Shown one piece after another: positions 56,101 through 64,000 of a stretch of 64,000 bases of DNA. The notes beneath the pieces are model-generated. The model worked only from the letters and a program-made list of their open reading frames with translations. It searched no databases and was not told the origin of the DNA. The translations under genes and the position numbers were made by a program. How positions within the stretch are numbered: the stretch's first letter is position 1; every line of letters begins with the position of its first letter. The stretch comes from Anarhynchus alexandrinus (taxonomy: Eukaryota > Chordata > Aves > Charadriiformes > Charadriidae), in contig VUYV01000121.1 in assembly GCA_008711295.1 (NCBI GenBank), forward strand, positions 987,616-1,051,615, given 5' to 3'.

Positions 56101-57342
56101 GCAAATACACACAACAAAGATTGATGTAATATATTCAGAACCCAAACAAACAAATCTAAATGCTGGCTAGCCTGAGACATCTGGAATTCGCTTCCTTAAC
56201 AAATCACTTTCACAGTTCAAACCATAGCTGGCATCAACTTCTGAATATCTGACAAGGAAGAATATCTCTTACAGTGAACAGCTGCATGAACAGTCCTCAT
56301 TTTTCTCACAAAACAGAAACTCGGTAGAACAGTTAAAATAAAACATGTTCTAAACTGGAATACTTTGAATTCACAGAGTAATTCTCTCTATAATATACTA
56401 ATATTGAGGCAAGTGGGCCAGCTATATTTTAAAAAGATAAATTATCCTGTATGCAATTTTTTCAAGCAGTTACAGATATAGAAAAGCAGAAGGGCATGGA
56501 GTGACAAGATGCTGAGGTCAGTGAGAAACTTCTCCCAAGTTAAAGTGTGATACGTGTTTTTTATTTTCTCCTTCAGAGGTATCTGCCTATTTTCTCTGCC
56601 AGGACACTGGACAAGGTTATTTTGATGAGGATGAAAGGAAATTATTTTATTTCTGTTTGTCTAAAGCCAGAGGGTCACTATTTTATAAATTCAATACTTA
56701 AAATAGGGTTTTTGTTCTGAAATTTTAACATAAGGAGCAAAATGAGAATAGGAATATGGAGGCTCACTGATACAAAACATGTATTCTCTCTACCTGCTAG
56801 GACTCTGACTTAATTCACTAAAGATTTGATTTTAAAGATCAGTCTTTTTAATGAACAGCTCTCCCTATCATAGAATCAGCCATACCAATTTGATTCATTT
56901 CAAGGTATAATGTAATTTTCACTGAATAGAAGATTGTGATGTATGTCAAAAACTTATGAGAAAATTGATATGGCAATCAGGGTTTATTTTAATGCTAGTC
57001 TCATTCCTAACAAAATTTATCATGATTTTGTGTATTTTTCCTTCCCCTGAGTCACTCTTATTACATGAAATAATATTCCCTTGCCTGTTCCAGTACTAAA
57101 TAGAGATTTTGTTTTCTCTTTTAGAAGGCTGTTTTACAGTCTTTACTCATAAGCACATGGACTAATCAACAGCAGAACTGCTACAGATTATATTTTTCTG
57201 TGCTGTAGACTGCACACCTTTGCTACTCAAGCAAAACTCCAGTCCTTTTTCTGTGATTCATGCCAAACTTCCCATTGAAGAGAGTTTAGATCCTATTCGA
57301 ACAAAGAGCATGGCTGAATGCAATAAATCTGATTCCTTCCTA
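53181..57342. other. AT-rich intron, mostly featureless
   Basis: Unique-looking sequence except for a palindromic-repeat word pair at about 53191-53230 (AGTCAATGGGACTTCAAATT, then TTCCAATGG). Nothing else recognised. Confidence 0.55.
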
Positions 57343-57408
57343 GCTTACACCAGTTTTACACTGGTGTGTACAGGTAACATAAATGAAGCTACTCCTGATT
57401 TAGACAGG
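57343..57408. repeat. Palindromic repeat remnant with short hairpin
   Basis: ACACCAGT (57347-57354) and ACTGGTGT (57360-57367) are perfect 8-bp arms around a five-base loop. They are followed by AATGAAGCTACTCCTGATTT, words typical of an old sauropsid inverted-repeat element. Confidence 0.5.
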
Positions 57409-59639
57409 TACAAGACCAGTTAAGCCTACTGGGAACAACTTATATTATTATGGGGTTTCCAAAACAAATAAACTTGGGTATACTTAATTTTCATAAGAAA
57501 ATTTTACTTCATGAAAAATTAATGAGATTTTCAAAGATGAAAATCTGAAAAAAAAACCACCAGATTTTTTCCTGAAAACAACTTAAGTGCAATCAAAAAT
57601 TTCATCCTAAGGCCTGAAACTTTGACTCTAAATCAATTATTTCTAGTCTCTCAAATGTGCAAGTCAGGACAGAAAATTTTGGAAGGGTTTTCTTTGTTGT
57701 TGATGTTATTGATTTCTAAAGTCCTCATTCGGCTGTGGGACTCACTGCCTTACCAGACTGCAGAGATTCAGAAGAACACTAAATACAAGCCTCCCAAAAA
57801 ATTATAAAAAAATCCAAGGAAAATAAAATGTAATCACCATCTTTCACCTTTAAAGAACAGGTATCACTAGGACATGTGGTTACAATTTCAGATAAAAATG
57901 GAAAGTTGAGTTTTTTTCCATCATCAAAACCATTTTTAGTCAAAAAGTAGGACAAGAAAAGAGTAAAAACTCAAGACCCCTCCAGATCACTGCAGTCTGA
58001 GATGATCCTGCATGCGTCAGCAATGGCAATCTCTTCCTAAGCTTTGTGGGAAATCTACACATTCCAGGAACAAAAGATCAAAACCCAACAGCATAATTTT
58101 ATGTTGGCTATAAAGAACTAAGCAACAATAGCCAGGGTTTCTTCCTTAGCAGACATGATGGTTTTACTCGTCCTTCTGCCTCTTCTATTTCTTAGAATAT
58201 TGAATCATTTATAAAATAGTTCAATATCCTTGACAGCACATATGAGTACCTACTGATCCCTTCATCAAAACCTGACTGATGTGAATTTCAGTTACTATCT
58301 TTTCTTAATCAACAGATATAAACTATATATAAATAAAATAATATATAATATAAAATATATATAGGACTAGTTCCATTTATATTGCTACCAGTGGAAATGT
58401 TGCCCCCTGTTTCAAATGAAAATCAGAATCCAAATACTTTATGATCCTCTGTTGAGAGAGTATGCTAAAATTGTAAGTCTTGTTACTATTTTATAAGGCT
58501 TCTTGCTGGTCAAGGGACACGTGAGGGGAATCTTGATCCCACTGAGGTCAGCTGTAAAACCACCAGCATTTGAATGAAGCCAGCATTTTACCCTAAATTT
58601 GGGAGATTCTAAATGTTATTTTGCGTGTCATCTTCTTGTAAGCTCTATACAAATTTTAAAACATATAAACATATATATGTATTTCAATAACATTCAATCT
58701 AAACATTAAAATGTTCCTTAAAATAAATATTGATCTTATTATTATGTAAAGATAAGATTTTCTCTGACTGATACTACATGCAATTATATGAACTTTTTCA
58801 TACAAATATTACATGCTCAAAATACATTAAAACAGAAGTTATGTATTTGAAGTTAAAGGGTGTATAAATGTATAATAATATATAAATGGCTACTGTTGCT
58901 TTAACCAAGCTGCTACACCTCATAATTTTCTTTTTGGTTTATAATAGGGCCTAACGGAAAGATGCTAAGACAACTCAATATTTCACATACACCTATGTAC
59001 TATGTAGTACCACGTATTAAAAATTCACATCCAAATACTAAATCCATTGATATGATCTTACCTAATATAAAAGATATTTCATTTTACAGTTTCTAGGACT
59101 GTGTGCTATTGAAAGTACAAACATCTTATTTTCTGAAACTGTCATTTGCTCTTTACTTATTAAAAATTATTTTTAAATGTTAATAGGGTTTGAATTTTTT
59201 AACGAATGGCAGATGAGAGATAAACAACTGATAAAGTAAACAGGATGCAGAATGACTGTAGCGTTTTGAGTACTGACACTAAGGACAGAAGGTGTTACAT
59301 AATAAAGCACAGTCACAAATGATGCTTGCTTTCTTATAATGAGTGAAAACTGCTAGAAATGATAAAGGCAAATTATTCAGCCATAAATGTCATGCAGCCA
59401 CTCAGTGAAGATCTTCGTTTGGCCTTGATAACATCTTTTTTATATTTACCTTTCACATTTTAAACTTATGTGTTTGCTCTCCAATTTTGTCATGAAGATT
59501 ATATTTTCCTTTGATATATTTCCTCTTATTTCACTCGTATACCTATATTTGTTCTAGGTACACAACATGTGTACGCTCTATACTCAAGGAGCTGCAAGCA
59601 ATGGTACATTTACTAGCAAAATAATAAAAAAAAAAAAAG
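57409..59639. other. AT-rich intron
   Basis: Contains a TA/AT-rich low-complexity patch at about 58316-58370 and a palindromic-repeat remnant at about 58528-58594. Nothing else recognised. Confidence 0.55.
58528..58594. repeat. Worn copy of an old palindromic interspersed repeat
   Basis: GAATCTTGATCCCACTGAGG, then GTCAGCTGTAAAACC and GAATGAAGCCAGCATTTTACC match, with changes, the two halves of the same old inverted-repeat family seen at 57343 and 49561. Confidence 0.5.
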
Positions 59640-60132
59640 AGTCCTATATGCATCTGCAAAGTAAATGTTCACACTCCTTCCACTCGCCAAAATCATTGGG
59701 CACTAAATATGAATCATATTTTCCCCAGTGATTTATTTGTAGATGGGTTTCGGGAAACTGCTGTTTTTCTAAGCTCCCTCTTCCCTGGTAAAACTATTCA
59801 GTAATTTTGTGGTCTTGGAGTACGTACTTCCCCCTTGCCCTTTCGTATTCTCCCTGTCTGACTGGCATAGGGAATTGCTAAATACATTGCAAAGCAGTAC
59901 CGTTCGCATCCGTGTAAAAACATAATCCTTCGTTTAATCCTCCTCTTCCCCGGCGACAATTTAAGGAATTCACAAATAAATCACTGATTTTATTTCAACG
60001 ATGTAGCAGAGGCAAATACCAATACAAAGCGGACTCGGGGTCTCCCCTACCCTACAAAAATAAACCCAGGCTGCCTTTGCACTCAATCTGGCAAAATTCT
60101 CCCCACCATCGCTTTCCCCGCTCCCAAAATTA
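59640..60132. other. Intron 5' segment; GC rises toward the exon
   Basis: From about 59640 to 60000 this is ordinary mixed-composition intron. From about 60000 GC content climbs into the CpG-rich block around the first coding exon. Apart from the candidate AATAAA listed separately, I see no feature. Confidence 0.6.
59989..59994 (-). terminator. Candidate intronic polyadenylation signal AATAAA
   Basis: AATAAA on the minus strand lies about 136 nt past the readthrough stop codon. Within the next 30 nt it is followed by a T/G-containing stretch (TGATTTATTTGTG) that could act as a downstream element. The hexamer is common in AT-rich DNA, so its position after the stop is the only specific point in its favour. 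Confidence 0.3.
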
Positions 60133-60569
60133 ATTGTCACCAGCTGCGTGCCTGTCTCCTCCCTCGACTCTGGCCGAGCGTGACGCCGGCTGCCCCCCTC
60201 CCTCCCAGGTGACACCCGGCACCCAGGACCCACCTTCCCTCTGCCCGGGACAACCCCAAATCGCATCCCACCTCTGGAAGACGCCCAAATAACCCCCTCC
60301 TCCTCCTCCTCTTCCTCTTGCCCAGCCTCGCAGAGAACAGAAGAGTGATGGCACCATGGTCGGCCACAGAGACACGTGGGGGGCAAGAAGGGGAAGGCGG
60401 GGAAGAGGGGAGCTGGGGACACGGCGGCGGGGAGGGGCGGGAAGGGATGGGGAGGGAGGGAGATCCACTCGTACAGATGAAACTCCATGCAGGCCTGGCC
60501 TCCTATACCCGTCCCCTCCATGGAGCCATGGGGAGGGGGGCGGTGGGGCGAGCTGAAATGGCACCTTAC
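60133..60569 (-). other. Open readthrough from the NRXN1 exon into the intron
   Basis: The neurexin reading frame stays open past the donor for about 146 codons and stops at TAA (60130-60132). The tail is rich in proline, glycine and arginine, has no hydrophobic membrane segment and resembles no domain I know. A transcript that did not use the donor would encode signal peptide, LNS1, EGF-A and this tail, that is, a secreted protein. High GC alone makes such a length unsurprising, so this may be chance. Confidence 0.3.
60429..60460 (+). other. G-quadruplex-forming tract in the NRXN1 intron start
   Basis: Seven runs of three to four G separated by one or two bases occur on the plus strand, which is the template strand for NRXN1. 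This satisfies the usual intramolecular G4 pattern several times over. It sits about 110-140 bp inside the intron, between the donor and the candidate poly(A) signal. Confidence 0.7.
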
Positions 60570-60570
60570 C
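60564..60570 (-). other. Splice donor of the NRXN1 first coding exon
   Basis: Read on the minus strand, the junction is GCGAAG|GTAAGG, a near-consensus U1 match. The exon's last base is 60570 and the intron begins at 60569. The phase-1 break falls after CSE, where known alpha-neurexins are interrupted before splice site 1. Confidence 0.9.
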
Positions 60571-61308
60571 TTCGCTGCAGTCCTTCCCCCGAAAGCCCGT
60601 TTGGGAGCAGTCGCAGACGGCCTGGTCGTTGAGCACCGAGCAGACGCCCCCGTTGAGGCAGACGTCCTCCCTGGCGCACAGGCGGCTCTGCTCGTCGTCC
60701 AGCCGCACCTCCTGGCTCTCCACCGGCGACGCCTGCGTGTAGTTGACCCGGACGTCCGTTATCCAGCCCTTGAAGGGCTCCCGGTCCTTGACGGAGGAGA
60801 GCGTCAGCTTTAGCGTCGCCGACCGCAGCTCCGGCGGCAGCCCCCCTAAGAAGAGGCCGCTGAAGACAGTCATGTCCCGCCGCTTGGACTTCACCTCCAC
60901 CCACTTGGCCTCGGCCCGGTCGATGATCAGGGTGGTGTTCTTGAAGTGGCGGCGGATGACGACGGCGTGCCAGAGGTTGTCGTTGACCGCCGTGTCGGAG
61001 AGCAGGGTGGCGGGCTCGGCGCAGAAGATGGAGAAGCTGAGCTGCAGCCGCCCGCCCTGGGTGAGGATGAGCTCCAGGAAGTCGCAGAAGCCCTCGTCGT
61101 CGAAGTAGAGCACCAGCCCGCTGGAGCTGCGCGTCTTCATGTTGAAGCTCATCTCGCTCTCGCAGCAGGCGTTCCACTTGGGGAAGCGGGTCCACTGGCC
61201 CTCCGCCCCCGGGAACTCCAGCCCGCTGCCCAGCTCGGCCCAGCAGCCCAGCAGCAGGGCCAGCCAGAGCAGCAGGCAGCCCCCGCGCCGCACCAGCGCC
61301 GCCCCCAC
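60570..61308 (-). CDS. NRXN1: Neurexin-1 alpha, first coding exon (partial CDS)
   Basis: Neurexins are presynaptic single-pass adhesion proteins that bind neuroligins, LRRTMs and cerebellins. Counting the GTG at 61306-61308 as codon 1, residues 1-29 are a hydrophobic signal peptide (leucine core, then GCWAELGSG). Residues 30 to about 200 are the LNS1 domain, beginning [16 protein letters not shown] and containing [17 protein letters not shown]. Residues 211-246 form EGF-A with six cysteines. N-glycosylation sequons NTT and NYT are present. From memory, the sequence fits NRXN1 clearly better than NRXN2 or NRXN3. The linker before EGF-A is shorter than in human. The exon ends in phase 1 at AAG|GTAAGG (donor at 60564-60569). 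Oddities: the codon aligned with the mammalian ATG is GTG, no in-frame ATG lies between it and the upstream stop at 61465-61467, and an N sits at 61319. The identity is near certain; the start is not. Confidence 0.95.
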
Positions 61309-61318
61309 CCCGCGCGGC

Positions 61319-61319
61319 N
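61319..61319. other. Ambiguous base (N) just upstream of the NRXN1 start
   Basis: A single N sits 11 bp upstream of the GTG aligned with the expected start codon, within a GC-rich run. It marks local low-quality sequence and weakens any conclusion about the start codon. Confidence 0.99.
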
Positions 61320-61578
61320 GGGGGCTGCGGGTGCCCCGCGGGATGGGGTCGGACGCGGGGGGTGGCGGGGGGCCGCCGGCGGGGACCCGCGGTGCAGGGA
61401 AGGCGCCGTTGGGTCTCTTCACTGGTCGGCCGGGCTTCCCAAAAGGCGTCCAGGGGTGGGTGAGTCAGCAGAAATTTTCCCCAAAGCCAACATTACCAAA
61501 CCGGGAGAAAAACCAAGATCGGTGGCAAAACCCTCCTCCAAGCGGATCCACCAGCTCGGCAAGACTGTAGCAATATCC

Positions 61579-61592
61579 CCGCGCGTGCGCGC
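61579..61592. promoter_or_regulatory. NRF1-like GCGCGTGCGCGC motif
   Basis: The sequence CCGCGCGTGCGCGC resembles the palindromic GCGCATGCGC-type site bound by NRF1, which is common in CpG-island promoters. It lies about 280 bp upstream of the neurexin start position. Function is inferred from the motif alone. Confidence 0.35.
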
Positions 61593-61687
61593 CTCTTTTT
61601 TTTACATCCTCTCCGCCAGCTGTAGTTTCCCAGGAAGCCAATTACCGATCCCAGCGCTGCCTCCCTAGGACGGATCCTCTTGTCAGA

Positions 61688-61705
61688 TCAGGGACTGTCT
61701 GCCAT
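61688..61705 (-). promoter_or_regulatory. Upstream ORF with optimal Kozak context
   Basis: Minus-strand GCACCATGGC starts a five-codon ORF (MADSP) ending in TGA. It has the strongest initiation context in the putative leader. If transcribed, it should capture many scanning ribosomes and lower neurexin translation or make it depend on reinitiation. Confidence 0.45.
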
Positions 61706-61924
61706 GGTGCTAGAGCAGCGTCAGCAGACGACAGGACTCATCGCTCATGGTTTCCTGCGCTGCCTCAATCCCAATGGGGTTGAAACCCAGAAGCTGTCAA
61801 ACAGCCGAGTGGCTACTTGACATGCAAAGCCTGACAGCTCCTCTTCTGTTCGCTTGCAAAAGGCCACGGCTAAGATCCAGGGGGGGTGGGTGGCTGATTT
61901 TCCTCTATCGTTTTGGTTTCTAAT

Positions 61925-61958
61925 CTGCAAGGAATCGAAACAGAATAATAAGAAACGA
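61925..61958 (-). other. Candidate splice acceptor upstream of the first coding exon
   Basis: On the minus strand a pyrimidine-rich run (TTTCTTATTATTCTGTTT, then CGATTCCTTGCAG) ends in CAG at 61927-61925. It would define an exon of about 1355 bp (60570-61924) holding the leader and first coding segment. This fits my recollection that mammalian NRXN1 has a separate non-coding first exon upstream. It is a motif-based call. Confidence 0.45.
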
Positions 61959-63169
61959 CGACTAAGAGGCATGTTAAATCATAAAGTTGATCAATGGTGG
62001 ACGTTTGCGATTCGTTTTTCATTTCAACTGCTGTTCGACATTAGGAAAACAAACTGCTGCTGGAATTTTGGAGTTACTGAGGAATCATAATAACTTGCAG
62101 CGCTAAACCTAAATCTTAATGTATATGCTTTATACAACATCACATTTTAATGGTATAATCTATAGGTAAACTACTTACCTTTCCAAAACTTTCAAATATT
62201 TTAGTAGCCTGTTTTATTATTACAAGGACAGCGTTAAAAAGAAAAGGAGGTGTTTATTCTGCCATTTGTCTTACTGTAACTTATTTATGGAAATACCAGC
62301 ACCTGTGAAGCTATAGGGTCCTATTAATGCAGACGATGCTACCAAGCCCAGTTCTAGTTCTTTCCAACACAGCTCAAACATGTATAAAGTGGACTGAGCT
62401 CCCAGCAGGAACTGGCAGGCTTCACTGTACGTGGCACACCTACTGGTTTATTTTCATGGGGCGAGGAAGAATTGCAACGGTTTCTTAGAAGGCTTTTTGA
62501 AAATCTCAAACCGCATTTTTCTCTGCCACCTGGCTTCTTTTGCTGCCGATATTCTCCGTTATGGCAGGGAAAATCCAATTCAAGCCAGCTGTGATGTTGA
62601 CATTATTCACAATGCAGATCAGCTAATCCCAGGTGTTAGTCCTCTGAAATGGGTTGCAGTATTTTATGTGTGTTTACTCAGCTGCCCTTAATTTAAGAGG
62701 ACAACTCCTCATTTTAAAAAGAATACATAACGCCACAGTTCACTCCCTTTCTCTGAAGAGGTCTCTGCATTCAAAGCATTTCGGCCGAGTGGCTCCCCTC
62801 GCTGTTTTCCTCCCCCAAGCCGCTCTATATCTTTTCTGGAAGGTGTGTATTAGCACATCTCTCCTGATGGAGGAGAGGATCTCCGACACCTCCCTCACCC
62901 ACCGCTTCCCCTTCACCTCCCTCCCATGTCTCGGCCAGCGGGAGGGTATCACGTCCAGAGGTGGTGCCAAGCCCTTTGCTGGGCTGGGGGTGCGTGTGCG
63001 TGTCCGTGCGTGGGGAGAGGGGGCCGAGACGAGCCTGCCAGGGCGAAACCTGCTTTAAAACAGGCACGCACCTCAGCTGCCTGCACCTGACACGTTCCGA
63101 GCCGCTATGTCACCTCCTACTCTCTCTTTATATTTAATTTCATCCCTCTAAATGTCAACACGTTTATTT
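61959..63169. other. Region between the two CpG-rich blocks
   Basis: About 1.2 kb of mixed sequence. It is AT-rich at about 62.1-62.35 kb, and GC rises again from about 62.75 kb. I see no coding exon, repeat family or RNA gene. It could be a short leader intron if the acceptor at 61925-61927 is used. Confidence 0.5.
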
Positions 63170-64000
63170 TTATTATTTGTCACACGCCAGGTGGGCGAGA
63201 GCAGCGAAAGGGAGGCAAGGAGAACCCCCAAACTTCGCGGGCAGAGGCCACCCGTGCCCGGGCAGCGACGGGCACCGGAGAGCCCCCGGGTTTCCCCCCC
63301 GCTCCGACCCCCCCCCCCCCCGGGGCAAGAACCACCTCTCGCACGGCCGCCACCAACGGGGGGGCGGGGGGTTTGCCGGCAGCTCCTCTGCAAAACGCGG
63401 ATGCCCGTGGCGGGAGCCCCCCCACTCCGGCCTTATCCCCGCTCCTAATTACCGCCTNCACGGCCGCCACCGACGGGGGGGCGGGGGGTTTGCCGGCAGC
63501 TCCTCTGCAAAACGCGGATGCCCGTGGCGGGAGCCCCCCCCCCTCCGGCCTTATCCCCGCTCCTAATTACCGCCTTTTTGGGTCCGGTGGCGGGCAGGGG
63601 CGACGCTCGCTTGCGGCACCGCGCCGCCGCTCCGGCTTCAACACCCGGAACAGCTCCGCCCTACGCGCCCCGACGGGGCGGCGGCGGCGGTCGGTCCCCG
63701 CACCCGCCGGCGACAGAAGCGGCCCCACCGCTGCCGGCTGTGCCCGGGGAGGGGGGTGGTGGTCGTGGGGGTATGTGTGTCCCGCCCCGGCGGAGTGGGA
63801 GCCGCCATGTGCACGAGTGGGAACCCGCGTGGGCGCAGCGGGGGCGGTGCAGGCGGCCGCGGGGCCCCGCTGCGGCGGAGGGGAAGGGGGGCGGTGAAGG
63901 GAAGCGGATTTGGGGTGCGTGCTGGGTGGCGGTGTGAGACACGGCGTGCGTGCCCGGGGTGGGGGGCGGCGTGAGAAATGACTTGGAGGAGCGTGCGTGT
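63170..64000. promoter_or_regulatory. Distal CpG island, probable promoter or first non-coding exon region
   Basis: GC is extreme, with dense CG dinucleotides, long C and G runs, and sequence running off the window edge. It lies 2-2.7 kb upstream of the coding exon, a suitable place for an NRXN1 transcription start or a divergent non-coding RNA. Overlapping long ORFs on both strands are explained by scarcity of stop codons at this GC content. No TATA box or clear splice donor was found, so strand and start site remain open. Confidence 0.55.
63342..63574. repeat. 117-bp direct duplication joined at an ambiguous base
   Basis: The unit at 63342-63458 (starting CACGGCCGCCACC, ending CCTAATTACCGCCT plus N) repeats from 63459 to about 63574 with few differences. 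The junction coincides exactly with the single N at 63458. That pattern suggests either a recent tandem duplication or two overlapping contig ends left unmerged. Confidence 0.9.

Larger units (their letters stand above)
1..60569 (-). other. NRXN1: NRXN1 intron following the first coding exon (5' part, runs off the left edge)
   Basis: This whole stretch lies downstream of the NRXN1 first-coding-exon donor in the minus-strand direction. It contains no sequence I recognise as the next neurexin exon (the one that would resume with the splice-site-1 region after the first EGF-like repeat). It is AT-rich with short random ORFs and scattered repeats, as expected for the giant introns of NRXN1. The acceptor lies outside the window. 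Individual repeats and blocks are listed separately. Confidence 0.85.
60000..61720. other. CpG-rich block over the NRXN1 first coding exon
   Basis: CG dinucleotides are frequent and GC is very high from about 60.1 to 61.7 kb, in sharp contrast to the intron. The block spans the intron start, the exon and the leader. This is typical of a CpG island at the 5' end of a brain-expressed gene. Confidence 0.75.
61309..61924 (-). other. Putative NRXN1 5' leader with multiple upstream ORFs
   Basis: This lies immediately upstream of the coding exon, up to a candidate splice acceptor. In the minus-strand sense it holds at least five short upstream ORFs: 61797-61823 (8 codons), 61710-61748 (12 codons), 61688-61705 (5 codons, start in an ACCATGG context), an ATG-TAA start-stop at 61602-61607, and 61419-61493 (24 codons, ending just inside the neurexin-frame extension). 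That this is transcribed leader is inferred from position and from the acceptor; no transcript evidence is visible here. Confidence 0.5.

Noticed and set aside
56866..56882. ATCATAGAATCAG as another CR1 tail
   Set aside because: The flanking sequence lacks the conserved CR1 3' motifs (for example the GGTTGGAA / GATCATC block), so the short match is likely chance.
58316..58370. TA-rich patch as an origin or matrix-attachment site
   Set aside because: Only low-complexity TA/AAT composition is visible. Similar patches occur elsewhere in the intron and nothing specific supports a function.
60566..61195. 209-codon minus-strand ORF in another frame of the NRXN1 exon
   Set aside because: Its protein is an out-of-frame shadow of the neurexin frame (Arg/Leu-rich text), which carries the conserved LNS and EGF motifs.
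61420..61422. GTG at 61422 as the NRXN1 start (38-residue longer N-terminus)
   Set aside because: The extra residues are Pro/Gly/Arg-rich, precede a complete signal peptide, contain the N, and have no counterpart in the NRXN1 sequences I remember. The signal peptide would no longer be N-terminal.
60946..61668. 240-codon plus-strand ORF across the NRXN1 exon
   Set aside because: It is antisense to the neurexin coding exon and lacks stops because of the GC-rich composition. It has no recognisable domain.
63177..63974. Several overlapping ORFs in the distal CpG island
   Set aside because: Five or more frames on both strands are open at once, two cross the duplicated segment and the N, and the text is Gly/Pro/Arg low complexity. 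This is expected at such GC content.
1..64000. CRISPR arrays, phage or bacterial defence systems, tRNA or rRNA genes
   Set aside because: None seen. The window is vertebrate intronic and promoter DNA, and its repeats are microsatellites, LINEs, an LTR and local duplications.

Overview
The window is vertebrate nuclear DNA, almost certainly from a bird. It carries CR1 LINE 3' ends with the (ATTCTATG)n tail, an avian-type endogenous retroviral solo LTR, an AT-rich intron of at least 60 kb, and one very GC-rich coding exon that closely matches neurexin-1 alpha. No bacterial-type genes, operons, CRISPR arrays or RNA genes were seen.

Layout. The only protein-coding sequence I can support is the first coding exon of NRXN1 (alpha form) on the minus strand, 60570-61308. 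It encodes a signal peptide, the first LNS (laminin-G-like) domain and the first EGF-like repeat, and it ends at a strong splice donor. Left of it, 1-60569 is the first part of the following intron. The intron is mostly unique AT-rich DNA. It also holds an expanded AAG repeat (2135-2208), a young CR1 tail with an unusually long octamer array (2567-2798), an old minus-strand CR1 body (about 6190-7400), a solo LTR (about 7729-8255), a pair of 119-bp related elements 4 kb apart (23869-23987 and 27900-28018), an isolated GC-rich block with a degenerate ~70-bp repeat array (inside 28.4-31.7 kb), another CR1 fragment (49998-50172), an exact-period 70-bp duplication (53041-53180) and several worn copies of an old short palindromic repeat.

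Right of the exon lies a putative 5' leader with several short upstream ORFs and a good candidate splice acceptor (61925-61927). Beyond it are about 1.2 kb of mixed sequence, then a second CpG-rich block (63.17-64.0 kb) that runs off the window and contains a 117-bp duplication joined at an ambiguous base.

The points most worth checking are these. The expected NRXN1 start ATG reads GTG, with no in-frame ATG upstream before a stop. An open reading frame runs about 146 codons through the splice donor, with an AATAAA hexamer shortly after its stop, which could give a short secreted neurexin. The 23.9/27.9 kb element pair looks like a duplicated regulatory element or an old exapted repeat. The GC-rich intronic array contains repeated CAGCTG motifs. 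I see no sign of a new multi-gene system in this window.
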